Assembly: GCF_000337195.1 (NCBI RefSeq)
Contig: NZ_AOID01000064.1
Location: 53,076 to 117,075 of the forward strand
Length of the DNA stretch: 64,000 bases
Reading direction: 5' to 3'
DNA from: Natrinema versiforme JCM 10478
Lineage (GTDB): Archaea; Halobacteriota; Halobacteria; Halobacteriales; Natrialbaceae
Shown: positions 1 to 9,242 of the stretch, one piece after another
Layout of the letters: each line of letters begins with the position of its first letter
Position numbering within the stretch: the first letter of the stretch is position 1
Translations under genes and position numbers: made by a program
The notes under the pieces: generated by a model
Database searches by the model: none
The model's input: the letters and a program-made list of their open reading frames with translations, nothing else
Told to the model about the DNA's origin: nothing

Positions 1-109
1 TGTGCCATACACTACGGGTGGCTTCGTTCTTGGCAATAATTGCACCGGCTGGTTGCACCCCAGCGATCGAGGAGAAAAACCCGCGGAGTGGCGACCCCGC
101 TTCGAAAGT

Positions 110-316
110 TCGGTATCCGCGGGCGAAGGCAGTCTCGAGAACACTGGCTAAACTGAACATCGGTCACTGCTCGCGGTCGCCGATTGTCCGTCGACTCGAA
201 TTCTCGACTGATCGCTTCGACGGCACGTCTTGTCTCCTCCCATCCCGTGTCGCTGCTTGGCTCTCGAGTGGCAAGCGCGATCGACTGTCTCGCCTGCCCG
301 TCACGAATATCGTGCC
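110..316 (-). other. open minus-strand frame, possible small gene or gene remnant
   Basis: Immediately downstream of the zinc-ribbon gene a stop-free minus-strand frame runs through this stretch and has haloarchaeal codon choice (many GAC, GAG, GTC). It would encode a charged, helix-prone peptide beginning around SWHDIRDGQARQ. I see no ATG/GTG start in frame, so it may be the tail of a gene in another frame, a remnant, or chance. No family recognised. Confidence 0.18.
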
Positions 317-318
317 AG

Positions 319-738
319 CTACGACCCCGTTTCGACGAGGTCCGCTTCTCCGTGCGTCTCGTCGACGGTCGTCACACGGACCGTCGCCTCGATCGCCGCG
401 ATATCCGCCTCGAGGAAGAGGACGAACCCGCTTTCTGTCTTGCAGACGAGCGTGCCGTCGGCTTTCTCGTCGACGATATCGACGGTCACCTCGTCACCCG
501 GTTCGGGTTTTCCACCCAAGGATTCCCCACAACGCCAACAGTCGGGATCGTACTCTGTGGACCCTTCAGGCGCGTTGTTTGCCCCGCAGCGACGCGTATC
601 GCATTTGATGAACGAGTCGTGTTTTCTCGGCTGGTAGCGTCCCACAGTACTTCGTCCGTACCGTCTCCTAAAAGCATGCCGCTCGCTCAATGACGCCGGA
701 TTCGGTCTCCGAACGAAGTCGGTTTCGAACTCACTCAT
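319..738 (-). CDS. zinc-ribbon protein with TRAM-like C-terminal domain
   Basis: A 139-residue protein. The basic N-terminal 40 residues are followed by a probable zinc ribbon with Cys46, Cys51, Cys67 and Cys70. Residues 78-139 then form an all-beta stretch beginning KPEPGDEVTVDIVD, which resembles the TRAM/OB-type RNA-binding fold common in small haloarchaeal proteins. A nucleic-acid-binding role is inferred from this domain order only. The start is the first ATG. It overlaps the end of another open minus-strand frame just upstream, so the two may be co-transcribed. The exact partner or substrate cannot be read from the sequence. Codon use is typical of the chromosome. Confidence 0.75.
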   Translation of the reverse strand: MSEFETDFVRRPNPASLSERHAFRRRYGRSTVGRYQPRKHDSFIKCDTRRCGANNAPEGSTEYDPDCWRCGESLGGKPEPGDEVTVDIVDEKADGTLVCKTESGFVLFLEADIAAIEATVRVTTVDETHGEADLVETGS

Positions 739-945
739 CAGTATCTGACAGGCTTGTGATCGAGGTGAGTGACAATTCGACGATCAGCTTCCGATAGTCT
801 CCCTCAAGAAGGCGAGGCCCCGTCTCGGAGCGGATCGGTGCTGGATAGACGACCGCATCCGTCCCCCGCCGTTGGGACGTCGGACGACTCTCGAGCGGTT
901 TCGATATAACAGTCGGCGACTGCGTGACTCGCTCTTCTGAGACGC
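731..945 (-). other. possible small minus-strand gene upstream of the zinc-ribbon gene
   Basis: A stop-free minus-strand frame with coding-like composition ends in a TGA at 731-733, overlapping the first codons of the zinc-ribbon gene (ATG at 736-738). That is the arrangement expected of translationally coupled genes. The peptide would end in ELSLTSITSLSDTDE. No canonical start codon is present before the upstream stop near 970, so it is either started by an unusual codon, decayed, or not a gene. The rest of 739-1046 holds nothing else I can name. Confidence 0.25.
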
Positions 946-1046
946 ATTCAACCAGTCGTATTCGAGCCGTATACTAGTTTAGCCCATGATATCTTCCGTT
1001 CACTTATTCTCGGAATCCTTATCCGTCGATAGACAGAACTTCCGAT

Positions 1047-1340
1047 ATGTACGATCTCACTGGCTTCCAGCGAGACTTGCTGTACACGATCGCCGGACAG
1101 GACGAACCGCACGGACTCGCGATCAAGGAGGAACTCGAGGAGTACTACGAAAAGGAGATCCACCACGGACGACTCTACCCCAACCTCGACACCCTCGTCG
1201 ATAAAGGGCTCGTCGAGAAAGGCGAACTCGACCAGCGAACGAATTACTACACGGTCACGGCCCGCGGGCGACGCGAACTCGAGGCCCGTCGCGAGTGGGA
1301 AGACAGCTACGTCGGCGAGTTACTCGCCGACTCTGAGTGA
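1047..1340 (+). CDS. PadR family transcriptional regulator
   Basis: A 97-residue winged-helix protein of the PadR family. The sequence opens with the typical DLTGFQRDLLYTIAG helix. The recognition region with GLAIKEELEEYYEKEI and the conserved segment HHGRLYPNLDTLVDKGLVEK follow, then a wing that ends in YYTVTARGRREL. The length is that of the minimal haloarchaeal PadR proteins, which bind DNA as dimers and usually repress nearby genes. Both neighbours are far away (zinc-ribbon gene upstream, 800 bases of non-coding DNA downstream), so the target cannot be read from context. ATG start chosen because the family motif begins right after it. Confidence 0.9.
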   Translation: MYDLTGFQRDLLYTIAGQDEPHGLAIKEELEEYYEKEIHHGRLYPNLDTLVDKGLVEKGELDQRTNYYTVTARGRRELEARREWEDSYVGELLADSE

Positions 1341-2141
1341 GCGACCTGCCCGTACTGGGCTGGGTCACGCTCGAGCCGCTTTGATGCGGAGTTGCGGGGA
1401 CTGGTATCGGATGAAGAGACGCATCGCGCCTTCTGCACCCCGTGTTATCTCGATGAACACCGCTGCCGGGTCAGTCGGCCGCTACTTCGTAGTCGAGTCG
1501 CGGTTCCGGAGCAGTGCAGTATTTCACCTAATCACAGTATTCCGACTTTGGTCCGTTCGATTTACCTATCGGATTTAGATATTGTTCCGCTATCCGAGAT
1601 AGTGGTGAACTAAATGGACCCGTAATCATTTCGTCATTGCTTCTCCGAAGTCGACCGGCAACTCAAGACTGGCTGGTATTCGATCGCGTTACAATCGGTC
1701 CATCGGTATATTGCTCAGTTATCTATCTGCAACCGTATGGTTATGGCGTATATAAATCAAATAATTGGCTGTGCTGGAGTTATTGAAATGTAACTATAGC
1801 TCTTCCCGAGTAAAGTCCTTAGAAATCGCATACTGGGAACGATGCCGCTATCGTTCGTTTCTCATTCATTCAATACTACGAATCAGTCGCTTCTTCCGTC
1901 ACGACCAACATTGATCTCGAGACGGTACTCTCGAACGATACTAGATTGATAATAATACGATTTCAAACAGTACGAACTATATACCAAATATATTATTTTA
2001 TTGCTCGATCTTTGCCCGCCGGTACTAGATCTATCGTGCTGTCTGGTAGCACCCATCGAACGAGTGTCCGATAATGATTAACTGACTGGTACCGACAGTG
2101 AGAGTCCGGGAGAAATTACGTACGACTTCTCCGACGAGACC
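1341..2141 (+). other. long non-coding stretch, AT-rich towards its end
   Basis: No convincing gene on either strand. From about 1720 to 2010 the DNA becomes clearly AT-rich, with TATA-like runs near 1975-2005 that could have served the dehydrogenase gene downstream. The region may be the scar of lost genes. Confidence 0.5.
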
Positions 2142-2885
2142 GTGATCATGACCGGTGGAACGTCCGGTATCGGCCGCGAAGTCGCTCGCCGATTCGGCGA
2201 GGCGGGCGCGGTGATCGTCGTTGACATCCGCGAGCAGCCCGAAGAGGACGACGAGTCGGCACCGACACACGAACTCATCGAAGACAACGACGGCCGAGCG
2301 GAGTTCATTGAAACCGACGTTTCCGACCCGACCGACGTCGGCGCAGTCGTCGAAGCCGCACGGGAGTTCGGTGGCGTCGGCGTGATGGTCAACAACGCCG
2401 GCATCTATCGCGAAGCGTCGCTCATCGAGACCGATGACGACGCGTTCGATCAGGTGTTCGCGATCAACGTCCGCGGCGTCTTCGCTGGCTGTCGGGCGGC
2501 GGCTCGAGACATGCTCGAGCGAGAGGAACCGGGATCGATCGTGAACACGGCCTCGATCAGCTCCGAGTACGCACAGGTCGGTCACTCGATGTACGACGCC
2601 TCGAAGGGCGCAGTCATGATGCTTACCCGCGTCGCAGCGCTCGAACTCGCCCGCTACGACATTCGGGTCAACGCCGTTGCACCGGGGATCATCGAAACCA
2701 CGTTCGGCGACGGGAATCCTGATTTCGACCGAGAGCTCGGCGACGGATTCATCCTCAACGATGCGGATCTCCCAGATCTCAACGCCCGGGAGATCGACCC
2801 CGAGATTCCGATGGGTCGGACGGGGACGCCCGACGACCTCGCGGGGTCGTACCTCTTCCCGTCCTCCGACGAGCGATTGGACTGA
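2142..2885 (+). pseudogene. short-chain dehydrogenase/reductase, probably broken at both ends
   Basis: Encodes most of a classical SDR oxidoreductase: the NAD(P)-binding TGGTSGIG motif, the NNAG motif, and the catalytic Ser plus YxxxK (SMYDASK). Two oddities argue that it is no longer functional. First, coding similarity clearly continues upstream of the GTG at 2142 (in-frame ...GEITYDFSDETV, the normal first beta strand), but no ATG, GTG or TTG occurs before the in-frame stop at 2079-2081. Second, the protein stops after MGRTGTPDDLAGSYLFPSSDE, where SDRs normally continue about 15-20 residues to a G-E-V-x-x-V-D-G-G ending. A truncated enzyme or a gene starting at CTG is the alternative. The substrate is unknown. 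Confidence 0.6.
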
Positions 2886-3299
2886 ACGACGAGATGCCTC
2901 GGCTGTCAGCCGTCGTCTTGGCCCCACGTCTCGGATCGTCTTTCCATTCACAACTGCACAGGAGCCGATATGGCCCGTCTCCACCGATCCGGCAAACTCA
3001 GCGGAGACGTTCCATCCGAGAAGAGTCTGATACTAATAGAGAACGATGGTACAACACAACTGTCTCTCGTGTTGTACTGCTACGTTCGTTTCCCCGCTCG
3101 AGCGCGGTTTCGAGTCAACGGCAGTTGCTGTCCCGTTTTCTCCGGGTCCGTCGGTTGTCGCTCGAGTTTCCGGCGGCAAACGGCGGCTACCGAACGCTGT
3201 GATTTACTCACATATGGATGTAATGGATAGCGTCGATAGCCGAATCGCGTGGAATTCATAATAGTAACAGAGAGCCAGCACCGAAGAATGGCGAGAAAT
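2886..3299 (+). other. intergenic stretch without recognisable gene
   Basis: Lies between the truncated dehydrogenase and the stop of the IclR gene. All three plus frames are open for long distances because of base composition, but none gives a recognisable protein. It may contain decayed downstream sequence of the dehydrogenase. Confidence 0.4.
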
Positions 3300-4091
3300 T
3301 TAAGAATGAGCGAGGTTCAGTTCGATTTCGTTGGTCACACTTCGCAGTGTCTCGACCACTTGTGACGTTTTTCCGGTATCGTTCATACGATGAGTCGGTC
3401 CGGAAACGGTACACGCTCCAATGACGTTCTCCGAGACGGACATCACCGGGACGGAAACGGCGAATAGCTTCTTCGTACTCTCCGACCGATTCGTCGCGTA
3501 TCCGCGTTCTCGGATTTCTGCTAGTTCGTCCTTGAGCGCCTCTGTATCGGTGATCGTGTTTTCCGTCGCCGCTGGAAGCCCGTGGCGCTGTACGATTTCG
3601 TCGACGCGAGTGTCGGGCATGAACGCGAGCATGGCCTTTCCCGACGCGACCTGATGGATCGGGAGCTGTGCGCCGACCCTCGTTCGGAGCGACACGCCCT
3701 GATGGCCGACTTCCTTGAAAACGATGACCGATTTCCCGTTCGACTCGACCATGTATTGGGCGACCTCCTCCGTTTTGTCGGCGATTTCGGCGATCTTCGG
3801 CTTGATGATGTGCTGGCCCTCGAGTTGCTCCCGTACCAGCCCGCCGAGATCGAGATAGCCGAGTCCAAGCCGGAACTCGTCGTCGTCTCGCTCGACGAAT
3901 CCCTGCGCTTTGAGCGTGTTGAGGTGCTTGTACACGTTCGCTTTCGAATGCCCGGTCAATTGGGCCAGTTCGCTGACTTTCGCCGTCCGTTCTCGTTTGA
4001 GTGCCTCGACGATCGAAAGCGACGTATCGACCGCTTTGATCGTGTTCCTGCCGTCTTGATCACCGGTTCGGTCCGCATCGTTCGTCCCCAT
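3300..4091 (-). CDS. IclR family transcriptional regulator
   Basis: A 263-residue IclR-type regulator. A leader of about 20 polar residues is followed by the winged helix-turn-helix (about 20-85, with AQLTGHSKANVYKHLNTLKA and GFVERDDD). The effector-binding domain comes next, with the conserved LPIHQVASGKAMLAF block, a DTEALKDELAEIRERGYA helix and the typical ending VIGACTVSGPTHRM. It is divergent from the CoA-transferase gene at 4346, its most likely target. A near-perfect palindrome, TTCACAGTGTGAA, lies just upstream of its own TATA box, so autoregulation is likely. In related regulators the ligand is a small carboxylic or aromatic acid; here it would fit the organic-acid module next door. 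Confidence 0.92.
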   Translation of the reverse strand: MGTNDADRTGDQDGRNTIKAVDTSLSIVEALKRERTAKVSELAQLTGHSKANVYKHLNTLKAQGFVERDDDEFRLGLGYLDLGGLVREQLEGQHIIKPKIAEIADKTEEVAQYMVESNGKSVIVFKEVGHQGVSLRTRVGAQLPIHQVASGKAMLAFMPDTRVDEIVQRHGLPAATENTITDTEALKDELAEIRERGYATNRSESTKKLFAVSVPVMSVSENVIGACTVSGPTHRMNDTGKTSQVVETLRSVTNEIELNLAHS

Positions 4092-4148
4092 ATCGTCTCG
4101 GACTTCCGTCGCCGACTATTTAGGATTTACTTCCAGTTGACCGATTCG

Positions 4149-4169
4149 ATATATAATTCACAGTGTGAA
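4149..4169 (-). promoter_or_regulatory. TATA box and palindromic IclR-type operator
   Basis: On the minus strand the palindrome TTCACAGTGTGAA (4157-4169; 6-base arms around one central base) abuts an AT-rich TATA element (about 4149-4156), roughly 60 bases before the IclR start at 4091. The placement directly upstream of the TATA box fits control of the regulator's own promoter, and possibly of the divergent gene. A related sequence, TTCACAGTATG, lies before the AT-rich IclR gene at 29.6 kb. Confidence 0.55.
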
Positions 4170-4287
4170 ACGTGACTGGTCGCCGGAGCGACGATACGGA
4201 ACGAGCGTGCTGGTATCGGCTACAGAGTCGCCGTTCCCTGGGCGGAAGCCGGATGATGTCGTTCGAACCCATCGATTCGCACAAACG

Positions 4288-4295
4288 TTTATTAC
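4288..4295 (+). promoter_or_regulatory. TATA box for the CoA-transferase gene
   Basis: GTTTATTA about 55 bases before the ATG at 4346, giving a leader of roughly 30 bases that carries a good Shine-Dalgarno sequence (GGAGGAT at 4330-4336), unusual in this window where most genes look leaderless. Confidence 0.5.
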
Positions 4296-4345
4296 CGTCC
4301 CTGTTCCACGTTCAGGCGGCCTGACTACTGGAGGATACGAAACGC

Positions 4346-5548
4346 ATGCTCGATACTATCACCGTCTTAGACGTGACGCAAGTCGTCTCGGGGTCGTTCG
4401 CGTCGATGACGCTCGCTGACATGGGTGCCGACGTTGTGAAGATCGAACGACCGACGGGAGGAGACGTGGGCCGTCACAATCCGCCCTACGTCGGCGATTT
4501 CAGCTCCTACTTCGCATCCGTCAATCGGAACAAGCGATCCGTCTCCCTGAACCTCAAGAGCGACGAGGGCGCGGCGCTCTTCCTCGAGTTGGCCGAGGAA
4601 GCGGACGTGGTCGTCGAAAACTTCCGGCCGGGGGCGATGGAGCGGTTCGGAATCGACTACGAGACAGTCGCCGAGCGGAATCCCGAAATCGTCTACTGCT
4701 CGATCAGCGGCTTCGGACAGGACGGTCCCTACGCCGAGTACCCCGCCCTCGACATCATCGCACAGGCGATGTCGGGGAACATGAGTATCACGGGACCGCC
4801 GGACTCGAAACCGTATCGGTCGGGCGTCCCGATCGCCGATATCGCCGGTTCCATGTACGCGGTCCAGGGCGTTCTCGGCGCGCTCTTCCGGCGCGAACGG
4901 ACCGGCGAGGGACAGTACATCGACGTTTCGATGCTGGACTGTATGCTTTCTTGGCTGACCGTTAGAGCCGGCTATACCTTCGCGACGGACGAACCGTATC
5001 CGCGGATGGGAAACAAACTGGACGAGTTCGTCCCTTACGGCGTCTTCGAGACGGCGGACTCGCATCTCGCGATCGTCGTCGTGCAGGACCACCACTGGGA
5101 GAAGCTATGCGCCGCGATCGACCGCCCCGAACTCGCGACGGACGACCGCTTCCGGACGACCGAACAGCGGCGCACGAACCGGGACGAACTCGAGTCGATT
5201 CTGGAAGACGAACTAACCGCACGGTCGACAGACGAGTGGTTCGACGTGATGGCTGATTACGGCGTTCCGAGCGGTCCGATCTACGATACGAAGGAGGTCT
5301 GGGACGACGAGCACGTGAAACACCGAGAGCTGCGCTCCGAGATACGGGCGGGTGACGAGGAACTGTCCGTGACCGACCATCCCGTGAAGTATGGCGACGA
5401 CACGACGGGGATCACGCGGGGCGTTCCTCGCGTCGGCGAAGACACGTACGAGACGCTCGAACGGATGGGATACACCGAGGAGGAAGTCGCGGCGTTAATC
5501 GAGCGCGGCGTCGTCGGGTCGCCGGAGACGGCTCACCCCGATCGATAG
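4346..5548 (+). CDS. class III CoA-transferase (CaiB/BaiF family)
   Basis: A 400-residue formyl-CoA-transferase-type enzyme that moves CoA between acyl-CoA and a carboxylic acid in the cytoplasm. Family landmarks are VVSGSFASMTLADMGADVVKIE near the N-terminus, NRNKRSVSLNL, ENFRPGAMERFGIDY, the FGQDGPYAEYPALD block, and IADIAGSMYAVQG. The aspartate of that last motif (Asp165) corresponds to the residue that forms the acyl anhydride intermediate. It has its own TATA box and Shine-Dalgarno site and is divergent from an IclR gene. The converging CitE-like lyase and the CitMHS transporter suggest activation of a hydroxy- or unsaturated dicarboxylate such as malate, citramalate or mesaconate. The substrate is inferred, not shown. 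Confidence 0.92.
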   Translation: MLDTITVLDVTQVVSGSFASMTLADMGADVVKIERPTGGDVGRHNPPYVGDFSSYFASVNRNKRSVSLNLKSDEGAALFLELAEEADVVVENFRPGAMERFGIDYETVAERNPEIVYCSISGFGQDGPYAEYPALDIIAQAMSGNMSITGPPDSKPYRSGVPIADIAGSMYAVQGVLGALFRRERTGEGQYIDVSMLDCMLSWLTVRAGYTFATDEPYPRMGNKLDEFVPYGVFETADSHLAIVVVQDHHWEKLCAAIDRPELATDDRFRTTEQRRTNRDELESILEDELTARSTDEWFDVMADYGVPSGPIYDTKEVWDDEHVKHRELRSEIRAGDEELSVTDHPVKYGDDTTGITRGVPRVGEDTYETLERMGYTEEEVAALIERGVVGSPETAHPDR

Positions 5549-5615
5549 GGTCGAACCGGTCCTTCGGTCGTGATGATTTCTACTGGTTGTGCTGCTCGCG
5601 AGCCGGCATCGTCGC

Positions 5616-6569
5616 TCAGTTCGACGCGTACTCGAGGTCGTTTAGTCGCTCCGCGACATCGTCGTCCAGTTCGTCCTGAAATGCGACCGCACGCCGGAGG
5701 TGCTCCCTGGCTGTTTCGAGGTTCGCCGTATCGATCATCTCGCCGCGGTAGCGGATCGCGCTCTCGCCGAGATCGATCGCGTCCTGCAACGCTGCGTAGA
5801 GGTCGATCCAGTACTCGACGGTCTCGTCGTCGGGCGTGAACCGGTCGTTCGCGTACTGGACGTGCGACGGGTGGACGACGACGTATCCCTCGTATCCCAT
5901 TTCGCGAGCGAATTCGATGTCCTCGACCAGTCCGTCGTGATCGTCGATGTCGACGTACGGACCGGCAAGTGGGTAGTCAATCCCCGCCGCTCTTGCGTCG
6001 AGCAGCGCCTTCTGCCGCATGTGTACTGTCTCGAGTCCTTGTCGACCCGGCCCCGTCCAGTCGAACCGGAGTGCACGGTTCGTATCCGTCCCCTTCGTGG
6101 CCCCGCACATGATGGACGTGACGCGGTCGGACGCGAGACAGATCTCGTAGCACTGTTTCATCGCCCGTGCCGTTTCGATCGTCACGAGGAGTTCCGTGCT
6201 CCCGATATTCAGCCCCTCCCGTCGCTCGATATGTGTGATGACGGCCTCGAGTTCCTCGATATCCGCGGCAGTTGCGACCTTCGGGACGACGAGGCCGTTC
6301 GGCTCTCGGGGGACGATCGCCTCGAGATCTCGAGTGACACTGTCGGCCGACGCGTTCGGATGGCCATTGATACGGACGAAGACCCGTTGGCCGTCGTCTC
6401 GAAGCGTCAGGACTGCGTCCGAGACGTTGTCTCTGGCCGCGGCCGTTTCGGCCGGCGGGACGGCGTCCTCGAGGTCGATAATGACGAGATCGGCCCCGTT
6501 GGTCGCTGCGTCGTCGATCCATTCCGGACGATTACCGGGTATGAACAGCGCTGAGCGGGTCGGTTTCAT
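5616..6569 (-). CDS. HpcH/HpaI or CitE-like acyl-CoA lyase
   Basis: A TIM-barrel enzyme of the citrate-lyase-beta/malyl-CoA-lyase family, about 317 residues. Visible motifs are LFIPGNRPEW, the metal-site motif DLEDAVPP, the RINGHPN strand, IETARAM with its conserved glutamate, and GYEGYVVVHPSHV. Such enzymes reversibly cleave (S)-malyl-CoA or citramalyl-CoA to acetyl-CoA and glyoxylate or pyruvate. The ATG at 6569 is preferred because GGAG lies just before it and the family fold begins right after. In-frame starts at 6599 (ATG) and 6677 (TTG) are also open. It converges on the CoA-transferase and is divergent from the CitMHS transporter, making a uptake-activation-cleavage set. A decarboxylating aldolase role is less likely. 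Confidence 0.85.
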   Translation of the reverse strand: MKPTRSALFIPGNRPEWIDDAATNGADLVIIDLEDAVPPAETAAARDNVSDAVLTLRDDGQRVFVRINGHPNASADSVTRDLEAIVPREPNGLVVPKVATAADIEELEAVITHIERREGLNIGSTELLVTIETARAMKQCYEICLASDRVTSIMCGATKGTDTNRALRFDWTGPGRQGLETVHMRQKALLDARAAGIDYPLAGPYVDIDDHDGLVEDIEFAREMGYEGYVVVHPSHVQYANDRFTPDDETVEYWIDLYAALQDAIDLGESAIRYRGEMIDTANLETAREHLRRAVAFQDELDDDVAERLNDLEYASN

Positions 6570-6675
6570 CCGCTCCGTACTATCTATTGGTCCGACCATA
6601 TGTACTTCGGTGGGGACGATATCCGGGAGATCTCCGTCTCGGGGCGTCGCTATCCGCAGTGAGTGAATGACCACC

Positions 6676-6690
6676 AAAATAATTATTAGG
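6676..6690. promoter_or_regulatory. AT-rich TATA element between the lyase and transporter genes
   Basis: AAAATAATTATT is nearly symmetrical and lies about 28 bases before the transporter ATG at 6713, giving an almost leaderless transcript. It could also serve the minus-strand lyase gene with a longer leader. Confidence 0.45.
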
Positions 6691-6712
6691 GTAGATACGG
6701 GAGCTACACAGG

Positions 6713-8107
6713 ATGGTAGTTAGCATCACACAATCGCTGCCAGTAGTGCCGTTGCAACTTGACGGGACCGGGCTCGGCATCATCGGCTATCTGGTGATCG
6801 CACTCATTCTGGTGTTGATCATCGGGAAGATCACGTACGTGGTGCCGACCCTGATCATCGTCCCGGTCCTCGGCGCGTTCGTCGCCGGATTCGGGCCGTC
6901 AGAACTGGGGGAGTTCGCGGCCTCCGGGTTGGGTGGGATCGTCGAGATCACCGCCATGTTCGCGTTCGCCGTCTGGTACTTCGCGATCATGCGGGACAGG
7001 GGATTGTTCGATCCGCTCGTGAGACGGGTCATCCACGTCGTCCTGGACCGACCCGCACTGCTGACGTTCGGAACGGTGGTCTTGGCGGTCGCGTCGCACC
7101 TCGACGGGGCCGGCGCGACGACCTTCCTCATCACGATTCCGGCGCTCCTGCCGATCTACGTGGCGCTCGATGTCGATACGAAGATTCTAGCCGCGCTGGC
7201 GGCGTTGAGCGCGGGGACGATGAATCTCGTTCCGTGGGGCGGTGTCACGGTTCGAGCGATCGGCTCCGTCGATGGCGCGACCGTCGGAACCGTCTACAAT
7301 CCGCTGATACCGGCACAGATCGCGGGATTCGCGACGATTCTCCTGATCGCATACTACTTCAGCCGACGGATCGACACCGATCTCGACCTCTCTGACAGCG
7401 AACGGAAACGGCTCGTCACGGAGGCTCTCGCCGGGGATGAGACCGACCTCAGGACTGACGGCGGCACGGAGCTCGAGACCGGAGTGAACCGGCGCTGGTA
7501 TTTCAACGTCCTCGTGACGGTCGCGATTATCGCGCTCCTGATGCTCGACATCACTAGTCCGGCGATCGTCTTCATGACCGGACTCGTGATCGCCCTCGTG
7601 GTGAACGTTCCGGACTACGAGGAACAACGGAACATCCTCGAGGAGTACTCCTCGGACGTGATGACCTACGTCGGGATCCTCCTCGCCGCGGGTGTCCTGC
7701 TCGGCGTTCTCAATGAGACTGGAATGATCACCGAGATGGCGAACATCTTGATCTCGATCGTCCCCGATTGGATGGGATCGTACATGGCCGCTCTGGTCGG
7801 GCTGATCGCGATGCCGGCGAGCCTCGTCTTTAGCCCCGACGCCTACTACTTCGGCGTACTGCCGGTGTTAGCCGAGACGGCTCAGGCGTACGGTATTCCC
7901 GAAGTCGCGGTCGTTCGCGCGTCGCTGATCGGGCAGATGACGGTCGGGTTCCCGATTTCGCCGCTGACCGGTGCGACGTACTTGCTGATCGGACTCGCCG
8001 ATGTCGACCTCGGCGAACACATCAAGTTCACCTTCCTCTGGGCGTGGGTCGTATCGCTGGTCATGCTGACGGTTGCCATCTTCACGGGCGCGGTTCCGCT
8101 GTTCTGA
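6713..8107 (+). CDS. CitMHS-type citrate/carboxylate symporter
   Basis: A 464-residue membrane protein with about 12 hydrophobic segments. It matches the CitMHS family (metal-citrate/proton symporters of the ion transporter superfamily): the conserved HLDGAGATTFLITIPALLPIY segment in the first half, a basic/acidic loop around residues 220-255, and FGVLPVLAETAQAYG with a second conserved block SPLTGATYLLIGLADVDLGEH near the end. The role is import of citrate or a related di/tricarboxylate across the cytoplasmic membrane. It is divergent from the CitE-like lyase, and shares the shore with the CoA-transferase and IclR genes. This suggests that its substrate feeds that pair. The exact carboxylate cannot be decided. 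Confidence 0.85.
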   Translation: MVVSITQSLPVVPLQLDGTGLGIIGYLVIALILVLIIGKITYVVPTLIIVPVLGAFVAGFGPSELGEFAASGLGGIVEITAMFAFAVWYFAIMRDRGLFDPLVRRVIHVVLDRPALLTFGTVVLAVASHLDGAGATTFLITIPALLPIYVALDVDTKILAALAALSAGTMNLVPWGGVTVRAIGSVDGATVGTVYNPLIPAQIAGFATILLIAYYFSRRIDTDLDLSDSERKRLVTEALAGDETDLRTDGGTELETGVNRRWYFNVLVTVAIIALLMLDITSPAIVFMTGLVIALVVNVPDYEEQRNILEEYSSDVMTYVGILLAAGVLLGVLNETGMITEMANILISIVPDWMGSYMAALVGLIAMPASLVFSPDAYYFGVLPVLAETAQAYGIPEVAVVRASLIGQMTVGFPISPLTGATYLLIGLADVDLGEHIKFTFLWAWVVSLVMLTVAIFTGAVPLF

Positions 8108-9242
8108 ACCACGTACCCTTTCTCCGTCGGTATTGATACGGATTTCGGCTGATTCAGACGATGCTAATCGTTTCCAGCGCTACCGCTCGATTCGGTCGAG
8201 AACCGATATCGGCCGGGTGATGGCCCGTAGGTATTGATCGGCAACCGTACGTTTAGTTCACCGTTTTTCTGTACGGGGCGACATCTGATCATTCTGTTCG
8301 AATCGATTTGAGCAGTGACCACCACGCCGTGAGTGTGGTCGGTACTCGCCGGCGATGACTTGAGCGACACGAACACATCGGCACGACCGATAGTTTGGTA
8401 TGTCCCTTCTTCGCGAGTACTGCTGCTGCCAATCGACAGCCTTTGATCCTTGTGTTCGGCCGTGGCTCGACGACCGATTTCGAAGAGGTTCAGAAACGCC
8501 ACCGGGATAGTTACCACTTTACTATACTACTCACTATCTAAAGTAGTTCAGTATCAATTGAGTATAGCTGCCATCCAGAGTTCGGTATCTGTCCGACAAC
8601 TGGAGCCGAACCGGACCGAACTGCAGTCAATGAACCAGCGTGCTCGACGTGTCGATCGACAATACGGGTGTCTGTTTCTCTTTATTCAGTATCGACCAAA
8701 CAGACCTCTACCGTTTTATTCGGCTCAAAGATGGAATCTACTTCGATATTATTGCTACACGACGAGAAGCATACCACACTGACGATGGCACAGTCCTCGC
8801 TGAGATAGCACTCTACCGCAACGTTGAAGTCTCCGACCACGGGCTTTGGCGTTGATACGGATACTGCATGGGCTAAATCGTAGTAAATATTTGTGATAAG
8901 TTATACGAGAGACCTTCTACCAGATCTAAGACTATTTTGAAACGGTGAGCCACTGATGGCCGTACGCGGTACCAGAACGATACGTACTGCTGGCGTTCCG
9001 GCGAACGGTTCGTCCGAGCACTGTCGTGTACTGCACAGCCTGAATTTATAATCCAGCCGTCTCGCGTTCGGGAGTTGGTATCCTGAAGCCGTGAGCGTTC
9101 CGTAGTGGTGAACGACCGAACGACGGACGGAGACGAATTACAGGTATATGGGTGTAAATAGAAATAGCGTCTGAGTGAATTTGTCGGTTCCGCGGCGTCA
9201 TATCGCTCCATTCCGTCGGATCGTTCCGTAAGAGCGAACGAG
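8108..9242 (+). other. 1.1-kb stretch without firm genes
   Basis: No protein family recognised on either strand. A plus-strand frame at 8640-8855 (71 codons, containing YRFIRLKDGIYFDIIATRRE) looks mildly protein-like and could be a small gene or the remnant of one, but it has no clear promoter. AT content is higher than in the flanking operons, consistent with decayed accessory DNA. Confidence 0.35.

Noticed and set aside
8164..8517. 117-codon minus-strand frame
   Set aside because: No family resemblance, Ser/Arg/Thr-rich, no promoter; treated as chance.
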